Shown here piece by piece: positions 1-13,400 of a DNA stretch of 64,000 nucleotides (within the stretch, counting starts at the first letter, position 1; each line of letters opens with the position of its first letter). The notes beneath the pieces were generated by a model. The model did no database searches. It worked only from the letters and a program-made list of their open reading frames with translations, and was not told where the DNA came from. The translations under genes were made by a program, and so were the position numbers. The DNA lies in NCBI GenBank assembly GCA_949130495.1, contig OX422211.1, positions 635,285,217 to 635,349,216 on the forward strand. Reading direction: 5' to 3'. This stretch comes from Sambucus nigra. Its lineage: Eukaryota > Streptophyta > Magnoliopsida > Dipsacales > Adoxaceae.

Positions 1-295
1 ATCGCCTTTTTTGATTCATATTTTTTTGAAAGCTCACGAAGCAAGCATTGCTCTCGTGTCTTGCGCATCCATATTCCGTATCATGTAATGTGTCCAGCAC
101 CATCGTTAGAAGTAATAACGGAGCGTGAGAACATGACACACTTTCCTAAACATTTTTAAGTCTTCTGAGGGAACATTTTATCAGATGAAGTATAAGGGTT
201 TTCATCCCTTATACCCATGCATTTCAATCAATTGATAAGGTAATTTTTCTTCATTTCCATTGTTCCTTTCTTCTTCATCTTCTTTATCTTTCGCC

Positions 296-2440
296 ATGTC
301 TAGACGCTTAAGAAAATATGAGGTTTTTTTAGCCAAAATTTTTCAGGAGTTTCATAATCAATACGAAATCTTAACAATGTTTTCTTGAGGGTTTTCCTTG
401 AGGAAGAAGATATCTTTAATCTTCCTCATGGGGAAATGGCATTCTTAACTATGGCGATACTTGAAGGGGATAGGTTTTCCCTTTACTCATTACTAGTGAG
501 AGTACTCTGTTATTGTGGAATACTCCCAGCCTAATAAAAAAGGTAACTTTTATCGTATTGTAGTGGGGAAAGTGTCTGTCAATCAAATTTATCGGACCAA
601 CCTTGGTATCGAGGAGATTAGGTATTGTTATGACCTGAAGTCCTCCATAGGCACTAGACTTTACCAATTCCAGGCTAGAATAAGGCCCGATATTTGGTCA
701 CCTATATGTCCAGATCCCAAAAAGACATTGATAAAAATGTCATTATTATATTTGAGGCATTATATGGTTAAGGGTATAATGGTCTTGGGGTTCCTACGAC
801 AAGGGAGAATCCTGGTATGTCACCCACCAGCAGTCTACTTTTGTTCCATTTATTCTTTCTTATTACTGACCGATATAAATTTTTTCTTATATATCTCTTT
901 CTGAACACCAAGCCCTCAGACTATCACGTGAAACTTAGTGACTTGAAGACATTTTTGAAATGATCTATGCCAGCAGGAGTTCAACCACATTTGAGAGGGT
1001 CCCACGTCCTCCTTAATTACCTGATTATTTACCAATCCTTTCCAATTTCACTTCCATCCCAGCCGACATCCTAATCATCCTGGTGGTCGAATCGATTGCT
1101 CATGAAAATCCAACCCCTGTCACTCCTTACGTGATCTCTACCGATTCCAGTGAGAGCAAAGATGAGGGAGAAGCAGAGGAAGAAGAAGGAGAACATGGTA
1201 AAGAAGAGTAGGATTTAGGTTCATTTTTGGACGATTTTAATCCTCTTTTTTCTTACGAGGTGAGTGTACCAAGTAGGCATTGGGATGAGGTTGAGGCTGA
1301 AGAGGACTTTTGCTTTTAAGATTTTACCTTCCCCCCAATATCCTCCTCACTAGATGACATGAGTAGCCGAACTAGAAGACCGATCGACCTAGCAGCTGCC
1401 AGGGATAACTTAAAAAAATAATCGACCACCAACTAAAAGGGCGGTTGAACTTCCACTGTTGAGGACCAAAAGAAGAGGAAGAGATTCTCCCTTAGGGATA
1501 AGGAGTCCCACCTGCTCGAGCACCAAAGGGTGTAGGCCGAACTATCCAGGAAGAAGAAAGCTAATAGAACTCTGGTTAGTGGTGGTTCTAAGATGCCCGC
1601 TTCACCTAGTCGAATGGTGGTTATTAATGAAGACTATCAACGGCAACATTCAAAGACCCCTCCTATCCCCATGAATCGAAACCACCCATGGGAGCCTACT
1701 TTCTTTAAGGTGAAGGAGCCTTTGATGGCCACCGATTTGGAACATAGGGATTTGGATATGGCCTTTTCTATTTCACAAGTTGCAATGCTATTGCCTGACA
1801 TAACGGAGCCAATGAGCTTCATTTTAGAGACGCTCCACAAGGAGGGCCTTCGCCATAGCGTGCTGGTAAGTTCACCCCTTTCTCTTTATTGTGTTTCTTG
1901 TTTTAATAAGTTTCTTAACGCATCTCTATTTATTAGTGAAAAGCATGGAAGTTCAGTAAGAGCTCGCTAGATGAGCTTCTTCTTACTGGAAATCGCTTGA
2001 GGGTGCTGAGAAGGAGAATAACACCCTCAAAAACCAAATGACCACCAAGTGGATGACTTAAATAAGAAGTTGAAGGAGAAAGTCTATGCCCATAATAAGG
2101 TGGTGGAGGAGACCGAGCGAGTCCAAAATGAGTTCAATTGAGTTGAGATTCAACTCATGAAGCTCATGGTCTTCTACCAGTGCTCTTAGAGACGCTCATT
2201 CTCTATAAACTGAGGGCTCAAAGGGAGAAGTCTAGAGAGGCTGACCTGGATAAGGCCATTGATGATGGGTACAATGCGGCCATCCAGGAGATTGCTACCC
2301 AACTAGACTATCACGAGTCTATTGTCTTTAACAGAGATTGGTTAACGGGTCTCAAAAGGGGTAATGTGGATGAGGGCAATCTTGCCTGTACCGATCATCT
2401 TCCATTGACAAATCCCCTAACTATGCTTCCAGAGGAGTAG
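296..2440 (+). pseudogene. Antisense ORF of Tat element A (Transposase_28-like, then coiled coil), decayed
   Basis: This gene lies convergent to the minus-strand pol of element A, between pol and the missing 3' LTR, which is where Tat-clade gypsy elements carry an antisense ORF. An ATG at 296 opens a frame that stops at about 386; the same frame resumes at 515-904 with a segment (YDLKSSIGTRLYQFQARIRP) that resembles plant 'putative gypsy type transposon' proteins. An acidic Glu-rich stretch follows at about 1130-1210. A conserved-looking block at 1593-1865 ends at a GTAAGT donor at 1866 with a TTATTAG acceptor at 1936. The final part (2180-2440) is charged and helical, probably coiled coil. 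A second possible intron starts with GTATGT at about 815. Function is not known; a role in silencing or packaging is speculation. It is broken by many stops. Confidence 0.6.
1866..1936 (+). other. Likely intron in the antisense ORF of element A
   Basis: Donor GTAAGT at 1866 and acceptor TTATTAG ending at 1936 enclose a T-rich 71-bp segment. It interrupts the reading frame after the residues LRHSVL. This is direct sequence evidence for a spliceable antisense transcript; no RNA evidence is available. Confidence 0.5.
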
Positions 2441-2559
2441 TCGAACCCCTCCTCTACAATCTGCCATCTTCAATCTTTCCCCCAACCTCAATCGATCTTC
2501 CTATTGAGGTGGCTACCAGGAAAACTTAGGGGGACAATTAGGGCTAATGGGTAGTGTTT

Positions 2560-3816
2560 GGGGTCGGCTTGACACGACACGACTTGATATTATTCAACAT
2601 GAACACGACATAAAATGATGTCATGTTTTTTTCTCTAACTAGAACACGACTAGTTATTAACACGACCCAACACGAATAACACGATAATAAAAAACATTCC
2701 AATTACGCATGATTGACATGACCCAACATGATAACCCGTCAATTATTGTTAATTTTTATTTGGCATGATTGACACGACCTGAACCAATTGTTCGTCGATT
2801 ATTACTTATAAATTGTAATAAAAATGCATTTTTTTTTATAAATGATAATCTACTAAGTTAATTCAATACAAATTACATTAAAAATTTTCATCAATCTAAT
2901 TCATCACAAATTAGAATCCAACATAACCAAATCATAAAGTAGACGAAATAAATATAAAGTTAACATAAAGCCCTGAACATTCAATAATATCATTCAAATA
3001 TAGATACCAATTTCAATAGCCTTGTAAAATTCATTACCATCAAAACTGAGATGTAGACATATCACAAGGCAACTCACTATAATCGAAGCTGAGATGCAGA
3101 CATATCACAAGGTAAGGAAAGAAAAATAAAGAAAATCTTTGGATCTCATTTTCACCCAATAAGGAATCAGATATAGATATATCACCAAGATAACGACACC
3201 TTTATTTATCTCTTAATATACCTTAAAAATACCGAACCAAATTGATAGTATCCAACTCACCAATTCAAATCCCAGTTTTGTTACATCAAATTTCTTCCCA
3301 GCACCGTCGAGAGGAGATGAGGGAGAGTTCACGAGATAGAGAGAAAGGAAGAGCAACTTGGGTTGATGGTGGGTCTACCATCGAAAGAGGAATATGGAGT
3401 TTGGGAGTTTGAGAGTGTTCCACCTAGAGAAAAATATTGAGGAGGAGCGGCTGTGCTCTTATGATGTGTGAACTTGTGATAATGTTACGGTTTGTTTTTC
3501 TAAGTTTCCTTTTATAGTATGTCCATTGTTTGGTTTTTTAATTTTTTTAAAGTAATTATATGTTCTTTTAAATGGAAGTGGGTACCAATTGGGTTCTAAT
3601 TGGGCCACAATTGGGTTGTAATTGAGTTACTTTGGGTTCCTTAGCGTGTTTCAATTGTGCTCTAATGGGTAATTGTCGTGCCAATTTCCTGTTAATTTCT
3701 TGGCAAGAACACGACATGACCCGTTAACGGGTTAAAAAAACCAGTCCCTAACACGGCAAGCTATTTTAATTTTGTGTTAACATCATGTTTGGTAATGTCA
3801 AAAATTGCCACCCCTA
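2560..3816. mobile_element. Probable non-autonomous hAT-like transposon in element A
   Basis: The left part (about 2560-2780) and right part (about 3650-3816) are both rich in ACACGAC motifs, in opposite orientation, as in subterminal repeats of plant hAT-like elements. The right end reads ATTGCCACCCCTAG, the complement of the common AGGGGTGGCAA terminus. The left end is eroded. Flanks ACAATTAG and CAAACTAG could be a decayed 8-bp target duplication. The middle is AT-rich and has no ORF. It splits the 3' part of the antisense ORF unit of element A. The exact ends are uncertain. Confidence 0.45.
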
Positions 3817-4410
3817 GGCAAACTAGCCAGGCTTAGGGCTTTTTGCTCCTTTTCCTTTGTACCTTTTATTGACCGTTAGTGGTCTTTCGTTCATTATAAA
3901 TGAAAAGTACTTTTCCATTTCTAGTGTTGTGTATTGGTTTCTTGTTTCTTTGATTTTTTCTCCACTAAAACAAAATATTATTAGTTAAGTGACTTTAATC
4001 ACCCTAATGAAGTGATTAAGCAACATTTACCAATCCACACAACTAATCAATACCAGTCTGGGTGATCAACTAGATCACCCTTGAGTATTATTAGTTGGCC
4101 AAGGCCATATCATATGACTGACTAAATTAGAGTTCTAGGCAATTTTTAACTAATGAATCGGTTGGCCAAAGTCAATTCCAGTGCGTCGTAATTAACCTTG
4201 AGTAGTTTTTATCTGGTAAGGAAATTGGTTAAAGTTTTTCAAGTGTTCGGCCTGAAGTAACCTTGTTTAAACCAATTAAGATTTTGACCTAAGCCATTTC
4301 AAATGATTGGTTGAGTTAACCTTTTCATAGTTTCTGACTCATTAACTAGTGGATTAAATTCTTTTTAAGTGATCGATTGAGAGGTTTAATCTTTTCTTTA
4401 GGAAGATCTA
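3817..4410. other. Non-coding 3' region of element A
   Basis: No ORF is visible. The segment begins with what looks like the 3' UTR of the antisense ORF and continues into diverged copies of a short sequence family (GGTTGAGTTAACC-like, TTTCAAGTG-like blocks) that may be the decayed edge of the tandem array to the right. Confidence 0.4.
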
Positions 4411-5150
4411 TTATAACTTATACCATTACTGAGTTTAATTGACCATTCCATGTCGTTCCACATATATAAGTGGGTTTTCCATGTTTTTCGTAACATTTAT
4501 AAAAATGGGTTTTAAAAGACCTTTCCCACATTGTACCACTTATACAAGTGGGTTCTTTTCCTCTTGTAGGCTGATCTAATTTAGTCCATACCATTCATAA
4601 GAATGGATTTTAACCAGCCTCTCCCAGATCATACCACTTGCACAAGCGTTTTTTTTGCCTTTTTTAGGCTGATCTAATTTAGATAATACCATTCATAAGA
4701 ATGGGTTTTAATTGACCTTTCCCATATCGTACCACTTATATAAGTGGGTTTTTTCCTCTTCTAGGCCGATCTAATTTAGATTCTACCATCCATAAGAATG
4801 GGTTTTAATCGACCTCTCCCAGATTGTACCACTTATACAAGTGGATTTTTTACCTCTTCTAGGATGATCTAATTTAGATTATACCATTCAATTAATTTTA
4901 ATTAACCTTTCCCAGATCCTACCACTTGTGTAAATGGTTTTTTTTGTCTATTTAGGCCGATCTAATTTAGATCATACCATTAATAAGAATGGGTTTTAAT
5001 CGACCTTTCCCAGATCGTACCGCTTGTATAAGTGGGTTTTTTTGTTTCTTCCAGGTCGATCTAATTTAGATCATACCATTCATAAGAATGAGTTTTAATC
5101 GACCTTTCCTAGATCGTACCACTTATATAAATGGGTTTTTTGGTTGAGGC
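4411..5150. repeat. Tandem array, about 98-bp unit, roughly seven copies
   Basis: The word GATCTAATTTAGAT recurs at about 4573, 4671, 4768, 4866, 4959 and 5058, giving a period of 93-99 bp. Each unit holds three dyads in a fixed order: CCATTC...GAATGG, CCACTTATATAAGTGG (fully self-complementary) and GATCTAATTTAGATC. The array lies between the end of integrase and the antisense ORF of element A, matching the known habit of Tat/Ogre elements to carry tandem repeats in the 3' untranslated region. Confidence 0.9.
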
Positions 5151-5225
5151 ATTTTGTACAAGGCATTTCAAACAATTCAAGATGATTGAGTGCTAGTCAT
5201 TTTAATGTGCATAAATAAAGTTCAA

Positions 5226-6143
5226 CTAACTGTTCATATAATGATAAAATTTCCTAAGGTTCATGGAATTCCATGACCTTGGAACTACCTTCCCATTTAA
5301 TTCTTCTAAATGTTGTGAACCCACATCCCATTTGAAGCTATGCAGTAAGGTCCCTGCTAGTTCGGTGATAACTTTCCATATGATGGTTTCTTTACCGTAG
5401 GTAGCAACTTTTGGAGAACTAAATCATCGACCTAGAATTCTCTGATTTTGATTTTCTTGTCATGTTGCTTTGCTAGTTCTTATTGGTAGGCGACCAAATG
5501 TATCAGGGCTTTTTCCCTCCTTTCTTCAGATAGTTCCAGCTTGTGGGCTATTCATTTGTCATTCCGACCATTTTTAAATATTTTTTATCTGAGCGTTGGT
5601 AGGTTTATCTCCATAGGAATTACTGCTTCCACAAGATAGTCAAGGGAATATGGGGTTTCATTCATTGGTTTCCTTAGGGTCCTTCCGTACGCCCACATAA
5701 TACATGTCAGTTTGTAAACCCATCATCCCTTTTTATTTTACAATCTCTTCTTGATGCCTGATAGGCGGGTCTTATTGGTGATGTCTTCTTGCCCATTGCT
5801 TTGGGGGAAGACTACTGACGCATAATGAATCTTAATTCTGTATTTGAAAAAAAATCTCAGAATTGATCGTTGAAAAATTGGGTTCCATTGTCAGTTAGTA
5901 GTGATCTTGGAATGTCGAATCTTATGATGATGCTTCTCTATACAAATATACAGGCATCCAGCTATCTAACATGGGTGAGAGGCTCGACCTCAACCCACTT
6001 AGTGAAGTAGTCAATTGCTATTATCAAGTGTCTCCGATTTCCAGGTGCAAGTGTTAGTGGCCCCCATAATGTCCATGCCCCGTAGGTTAAATAGACATGG
6101 GCTTGTAAGAGCATTTATATCTTTGGCAAGATTTTTTATCATC
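5226..6143 (-). pseudogene. Integrase C-terminal half of Tat element A
   Basis: Reading the minus strand, about 6110 downwards gives GMDIMGP, then an AIDYFTKWVE-type catalytic core start near 6000, and later a TPYSLDYLVEAVIPMEI-like block near 5650. The frame family ends in a NLRKFYH-type tail with a stop at about 5226. These are the integrase core and C-terminal regions of Tat-clade gypsy pol, which insert the cDNA into the chromosome. Stops and frameshifts are frequent. The domain is cut from its zinc-finger half (from 16717) by insertion of element B. Confidence 0.8.
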
Positions 6144-7163
6144 GGTAAATTTATGCATTTAATATTTAATTAATTCGAAATTTTTTAAATTACTCATGTG
6201 ATATAATTTAATTGAATTAATTATGGTAATATCTATGTAAATATTAATCGGAGAGTGAATGGTTAATATTTAGGGAAATTTAATTACTAAGTGAATAGTA
6301 ATAATCTATTTACATCATAACGTGTATTAGTAACGGGGCGACATTTATTTATCTCAGTCGGGAATCGGTATAGTCTAATTTGGGTGTGAGATAAGAATTT
6401 TTATAAATTTATTCGGATATCAATTTTGAGTGCACGTTTGAGTCCAGAAGGGTCGAGATAGTCGAAAAAGTATACCCGGGGTAGTAAACAGGTCACGAGA
6501 CGTTTTTAGGCATAGTCGGGCCCACACAGGGGTATTTGGGTCACTTGGGCTTGGCCCATTAGGTTAAAAATGGGATTAAGCCTAATTACTTAATTAAAAG
6601 GAAAAGGGGAATGACTGATTATAGTGTGGAAAATCTAGAGTGGGAGAGAATAACCTAAGGAGCAGTTAAAGGCACTAGGAACCATTTTTGGGAGACAAAG
6701 GAAAGAACAAAAGTGGATTTCATCATCAACCTTAAGAATCACAACTACGGATCAGACCCTACGAAACCATAAGGCAAGTGGTTAACCTGCTGTAGCATTT
6801 ATTTATGTTTTCAATTCATATTTGTGTGATGTGAATACCTAAAATTAGTTTTGGGAATAAACGGGTACAAAAATGGGGTTTTTGTAATTGGAACACAAGA
6901 TGAGAATTGGTGTAGGAATTTATTATGTTACATGATTCTGAACAGATATTTACCTTAGTTGTGATAAACCCTGACGAATTATGAATGAAATTGAGATGGT
7001 AATTTGATGTTGAGACTGATTAACGAATAACTCGGGTTTTTTCCCAATTTAGAAAAATAGGAGAGAACGAAAATTAAACGGGATTTGGGGACTTGATGGG
7101 GTTTCCTTGAAGAAACAGGCTTTTAAAGAAGAATAAGACCTGTTCGATCGATGGCCGGGATCA

Positions 7164-7219
7164 ATCGATCGATCGATGGTCGGGGATTTTTGGCAGTTCG
7201 GCCAGTTTTAGTATATAAG
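7164..7219 (+). promoter_or_regulatory. LTR promoter of element B: CGATCG cluster and TATA box
   Basis: ATCGATCGATCGAT at 7164-7177 lies about 34 bp upstream of TATATAAG at 7212-7219. The same pair is present in the right LTR (GATC repeat at about 14890-14906, TATA at 14945). Position within the LTR fits U3. The function of the palindrome is inferred. Confidence 0.6.
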
Positions 7220-7693
7220 AGAAGTTTAATTAAAATTCCTCCCCCACACCTTATTTAATGAGAAATAAATATAGGATATATATTCTAATCAATTATGAGA
7301 GAAAGTAATTGGGATTTGGAGGAAATTTATGGGTGACACACTATGGTTAATTTTGGGAAAAAATATTCCAAAATAATTAAATACGGATCGAGTGGGCGAG
7401 TCCGGGTATATTGGTTGAGCGATACCAAGGTGTTAAATTAATTTAAATTGAAAGCTAATTAATTCGGAGTCGGGGATTTAGACTCGGGTATTATTTTATT
7501 TTCGGGCCACGAGAGCGAGTCCGAATATATTGGTTGGGGGATACCAAAAGTAATTTAATTAATTAATGTGCAAATTAATTAATAATCTGGGTTGGACCAT
7601 AACCTCATGATAATTTGTATAGGATTGTGTTAAGGACTTAGTACACGGTAAAGCCGGAGTATTTTATTTCTATATATATAAATATGGCATGCG

Positions 7694-7694
<1 letters not shown>

Positions 7695-7750
<56 letters not shown>
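7695..7750. repeat. (TA)n microsatellite in left LTR of B
   Basis: About 28 TA units. The matching site in the right LTR (15432-15466) has only about 17 units, so the tract changed length after insertion. Confidence 0.95.
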
Positions 7751-7753
<3 letters not shown>

Positions 7754-9001
7754 GAGTGCATTAATATCAGTGGCTAGATATTATTATTATATATACTCTA
7801 GTGCTATCAGGGGAGGTTGTGCGTAGAGGGTAAATATCCTAGCATGAGGAGTAGGGAGAGTATATCACCAAGTAATAGCGTCCATTATATGGGTGAGGGG
7901 CATCTCACTTTCAGGGAAGGAATATGACCGTCTCCAAAAATGTATATATTAACAAAGTTAGTGAGAAATTGTGACTTGGGATAACTAGGTTATCTGATTA
8001 CACCTAGTGGGATAACACTTTAGAGAATATACATCCAGTGAGTTATTACTCGGGAGGATGTTCATTATTAATTATTATTTCAACATATGTGTTATTGTTG
8101 AAACATGACTATACGTATATAATGAGATAAATAATTATATACGGGTAAATTAATATAGGTCGTGAATTGTATTATGTGTAGAACGGGTGTGAAACTTATA
8201 TGAATTTAAAAAGGAGAATGATTAATTAAGTTACTGTTGATTATAACTTAGAAATCATAATTATCGTGTACTCGGTTATAGTAGTGTGGTTGCATGGGTT
8301 ATATCGATTATCTAGTTATGGGATAAATAACTAGGGAAATTAATTAAGGCATTAGTAGTGCACATTAGAGGAGGGGAGAGGATGTCCTCAAGGGAGTGAG
8401 AAACTAACCAAAATATGAAGAGCATTCATACATATTTATTACTGTAAGTTAATCATTTGCTAAATATTTCCCAAATGTTTTGGGTTTTAACCCTTGTTAT
8501 AAATATTTTTAAAAATCTTTTAGGTGTCCAACCACAGGGACGCCAGACTTGACTCATTCCAGGGATCCGTTGCTGCAGTATATGTGGATGTTGCAGGAGT
8601 TTGATAGACGCCTCATTTCTTTTCATTTCTAGTATAGAAAGTTCCTATCAGTTACTCGAGCATGTTGTTCACAACATTATTTAGTTTATGTCTGACTTGT
8701 TGAGATTTATCTTTATTTGTCTTTACTTTTGTTGGATTTGAACCGATGGTTTATTCGGTCAATTTATTTAAATTGTGAATGGTTGATTTCAGTTAATTTT
8801 GATTGTTTAAACTATTTTGTTTCCGCATGAGTATTTCACTAAATTAAGGAAAGATAAAAATTGGCACCAGTCTAATTTTCTCAATTAGGTGGTTATTAAT
8901 TAAAAGGGAGACAATGATGCTAAGAATGAACCAACTGAGAAACCTGTTCTAATTTAATTTAGGACTGATCACCCCTGGTTAATTAGGCGGGGTGTCAAAG
9001 A

Positions 9002-9015
9002 TGGTATCAGGGCAT
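9002..9015 (+). promoter_or_regulatory. Primer-binding site of element B
   Basis: TGGTATCAGGGCAT begins four bases after the left LTR. It matches the TGGTATCAGAGC core complementary to plant initiator tRNA-Met with one change. Minus-strand DNA synthesis would start here. Confidence 0.85.
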
Positions 9016-9188
9016 ATAGTTCTAGTGTCCTTAGGTTCTTTGAGGCTTAATACGTTTCAACGTAGCATTCGATTGGTATAGAGCCCTATTATTAGGACTG
9101 TTGATTCATTTTCCACTTTTGAGATATCGTTTTTCTGCTATTAGATTTTTGTATCATTGTGTACTTATATGACTCAATCTATTTTTAG

Positions 9189-10470
9189 ATACCATCGAAG
9201 AGACAGAGAGAGGAGAGGGATGAGGCAAGGGATGAGTTCAGGGAGGCTCATCAGGAGCCACAGGAACCGCCACTCCCACCCCCACTCGAATTGATCTCCA
9301 CTACTCAGGTGGCAGTGATCGTGGTACCGGTAGTTGAGACAATGATGAGAGCTATGGCAGCCCATTTTCCACAGCCCCAGGCACCGCCTCCAGTGGCTCC
9401 AGCAGTTCAGGTTCCAGTGGGAACACCTTCTTGGCAGCGAGTTAGGGAGACCTTTCAGGAGGGTCACCCACCAGAGTTATCGGGTAGCACCGATGTAGTA
9501 GAGGCCTGTGATTGGAAAAAAAATATTCAGCGACACCTGTGCATGATAGAGTGTACTGATGTGCAGAAACAGATGCTTGTTACCTTCTGTCTGTTGAGGG
9601 TAGCCTTATAGTGGTAGGAGTCAGTTATCACCGCCGAGGAGAGAGATTTGATGACGATATCCGAGTTATGGGTACGGTTCGACCGTAAATACTTCCCATC
9701 GACAGTAGAGGCAGAAATGAGAAAGACGTTTAGTGAGTTAGTGCAGGGTGACCGTTTCGTGGTGGATTATGAGGAGGAGTTCACCCATTTGGCGAACTTT
9801 GTGCCAAATGAGGTGAACGACGAAGAGTGAAAGAAGTCGAGGTTCACGGATGGCCTGGCCTGGAAGATCAGACAACACTTGATTGGTAATCCGGCGTTGG
9901 TGACATATACAGATGTCATTAATGCCGCTCTCGTACATTTCCAGGATCATCGCTTCCATACGAATGGGAGCAAGAAGGTAGGGGAGTCGAGCCAGCAGGG
10001 CAAGATAGTTGTTTGTGGTGACACAAGTGGTACTCAGCAGCAGACTAGCAGTCAGCAAGGGAAGCAGGCTAAAAAATTTAAGCCTGGTGGGTTTTGACCC
10101 GGAGGATAGGGATTTAGGCAGGGTCAGTCGGGCCCAAATCAGTAGCAGCAAGTTCCTTAGGGCCGTTAGGGCCAAGGGAACAATGGGGGAGGCCAACAGG
10201 GCCAACCACATCAGGGCCAACAAGGCCAACGATAAGGGGACGGTTAAAGATGCTGTTTTGTTTGCGTCCAAATAGGACACTTCAAGAGGGAGTGCCCGCA
10301 AAGGGGCAGAGGCCAACAGTAGGGTGCCTAATAGGGGCCGTAGGGACAGATACCTCCAGCAGCACCGGATCCACTAGCCCCCACATCAGCAGGGGAAAAT
10401 ACACTACTAGCGTGTGTATAACGTTCGGGATGTTACCAATCCTCCAGCACAGCAGGAGCCGCAAGCGGTT
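9189..10470 (+). pseudogene. gag: gag of element B
   Basis: One frame carries a PSKRQREERDE-like start (its first codon is ATA instead of ATG at 9189), a Pro-rich linker, a TWxxF/ERDLM-type capsid region with SELWVRFDRKYFP near 9660, and a Gln/Gly-rich tail. A CCHC knuckle, CFVCVQIGHFKREC, lies at about 10254-10300. Stops at about 9609, 9828, 10098 and several in the tail break it. Gag forms the particle that packages element RNA. The domain order and length are normal for a Del-type chromovirus. Confidence 0.85.
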
Positions 10471-13400
10471 GAGGGTATGTTTCTTATCCATGGTCATGAG
10501 GGTAGGATACTTTTTGATACGAGAGCATCTTATTCATTCATTAAATCTAAATTTACTAAACGGGCCGGGTTACTAGAGATCGCAGGTAGTCTCTGTATGT
10601 GTGTAGAGTCGCTAGTAGGCATCGGGGCATTGATTCACTCGATTTGTCGGGGGGTGGACATTTTGATTGGGAAGCTTAGTTTAGCGGAGGACCTATTAGT
10701 GTTAGATATGGAGGGGTAAGATGTCATCCTAGGTATGGATTGGTTGGAAGGTTATCAGGCGACTATAGATTATTATGAGAGGATAATCATGTTCTCCATT
10801 TCGAGACAGGAGATGTTCCTAGTAGCGTTGCCTCTACCTGAGGGAGGGTCGCGTCAACACTTGTATTATATCAAAGAGGAGACGTCACAGGAGGTGGTAG
10901 TTCCATTAGATTAGATTTCGATAGTGAGGGACTTCGAGGGTGTGTTCCAGGAAACACAAGGGTAACCACCCAGCAGGGAAATTGAGTTTGTAATCGATTT
11001 AGCACTGGGGAAGAGGACGATTGCTCGAGCACCTTACCGTATGGCCCCTTCAGAGATGCATGAGTTGAGAGAGCAGATTCAATAGCTCTTGGGTCAGGGT
11101 TTCATTCGTTGGAGTACATCACCGTGGGGTGCATTGATATTATTTGTAAAGAAGAGGGATGGTTCCCTTCAGTTATGCGTGGGCTACAGGGAGCTGAACA
11201 AGGTGATGATACGAAATAAGTATCCGTTGCCGACGATTGATGATTTATTTAACCAATTGAGAGGGCCGTCTTACTTCTACAAGATCTATTTCAGGTCAGG
11301 GTATCATCAACTGCGTATCCGAGATTAGGATGTTCCTAACACCTCTTTACTATCGCGGTATGGATCTTACGAGTTCATGGTGATACCATTCGAGCTCACT
11401 AATGGGCCAACAGTGTTCATGGATCTCATGAATAGGGTTTTCAGAGAGTATCTCGACCAGTTTGTCATCGTATTCATTGATGACATCCTGATCTACTCGC
11501 GCACTGAGGGGAGCACGCAGAGCATCTGTATATGGTTCTACAGGCGCTGCGAGATCACCAGCTTTATGCCAACTTTGGGAAGTGTGGATTTTGTCTATGG
11601 GAGGTACAGTTTCTTGGTCATATGGTGTCAGACCGGGGTATTGCTGTGGATCCGAGTAAGGTGTCGGCAGGGAGGGAGTGGGGGTAACCCACGACACCGA
11701 CCGAGGTGCACAACTTTCTGGGTTTGGAAGGTTATTACAGGAAGTTCATTAAGGGATTCTAAAAAATTACGAGCCCTTTGACGAATCTGACTCGGAAGGG
11801 GGTGGTTTTTATTTGGAGTGATCATTATCAGTTAGCTTTCGACGAGCTAAAGGATAAGTTGACATCTGCACCCGTACTTTCTTTGCCGAGGGGAGGACTA
11901 GAGTATCGAGTTTACACCAACGCATCCTTATAGGGACTAGGGGGTGTGCTTTAGCAGGAAGAGAGGGCTATAGCTTTTGCGTCCAGAAATCTAAAGCCCC
12001 ATGAGAGGAATTACCCCACTCACGACCTAGAGTTAGTAGCGGTCATTTTGGCTTTGAGGATATGGAGACATTATCTACTGGGAGAGCAGTTCACCTTATT
12101 CATGGATCACAAGTCACTTAAGTATCTCTTAACATAGAAGGATCTAAATATAAGGCAGATGCGGTGGCTAGAATTCGTGAAATACTACCAGTTTGATATT
12201 TTGAGCCTAAGACCGACTAGGGAAATATTTGAAGTCTAGAGAGCAAAGTGGAGAGAGCTTCGATATGAGGATGATATAGCCAGGGCCTGCATGTCAGCCT
12301 TATTTATCACACTGTAGATCATTATGTGAGTTGTGAGGGTTCAAGAGGAAGACCAGATTTGCCTGGATAGGGTATGCTAGCTATTAGCTAAGAGAGCATA
12401 GGGTTACTTGATTAGCTCGAAAGGAGGCTTACACCTAAATGGGAGGTTAATTGTGCGAGAGGATGACGAGTTGAGGAATGTTGTTATGACCGAGTCCCAT
12501 AGTTTAAGATTTGAGTTACATCCCAGCGGGGACAAAATGTACCAGGATATGAGGAGGCAGTATTGGTGGGCAGGAATGAAACGGGACATAGCATAGTTTG
12601 TCTCGAAATGTACCATGTGTCAACTCGTGAAAGTGGATCATCAGAGACCCCCAGGGATGCTACAACCACTAGATATTCTCATATGGAAGTGGGAGATCAT
12701 CTCCATGGACTTTATTACAGGTTTACCTACATCGCAGAGGGGTCACGACTCCGTATGGGTCATTGTGGATCGATTGACCAAGGTGGCCCACTTGCTGTCG
12801 GCTCACACAGACTTCAAGATGATGTGCAATGCACAGATATTCATAGCAGAGATTGTTAAGCTGCACGGGGTGTCGGTAAATATTATGTCTGATAGAGATA
12901 AAGTTTTTGTCGCCCATTTTTGGCAGAGCTTTCAGGAGGCCATGGGCACAAAGTTACGTTTGAGTACAACCTATCATCCACAGACCGACGGGCAGACTGA
13001 GAGGGTCAATCAGATGCTAGTAGAAATGCTTATGATGTGAATTTTAGGCTTTGGGGGAGGATGGGAGAGATATCTTCCTTTGGTAGTGTTCGCGCATAAC
13101 AACTCTTACCAATTCACGATTGGCATGGCACCGTTCGAGGCACTGTACGGGAGACCTTATCGTTCATCCGCCTGTTGGTTAGAGGTGGGGGACAATAAGT
13201 GATTGGGATCGGAGATTGTCCAGGAGACATCTGCCAAGATAGAGCTGATTCGAGGGTGGATTCGGATAGCTCAGGATAGGCAGAAGAGTTATGCTGATAC
13301 TTCGCGGAGATATGTAGAGTTAGAGGTTGGGGATCATGTATTAGTCCAGGTGTCCCCTATGAAAGGGGTGATGAGGTTACAAGAAGGTTAAACTAGCACT

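Larger units (their letters stand above)
6144..8997 (+). repeat. 5' LTR of element B
   Basis: It matches 13798-16716 over almost the whole length. The first 9-13 bases of the LTR (TGTAACACCCCAT...) are missing or changed, so the start is approximate; the end GGGGTGTCA at 8989-8997 is clear. It contains a GATC palindrome cluster, a TATA box and a TA microsatellite. It lacks about 80 bp that the right LTR has near 14767-14845. Confidence 0.9.
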
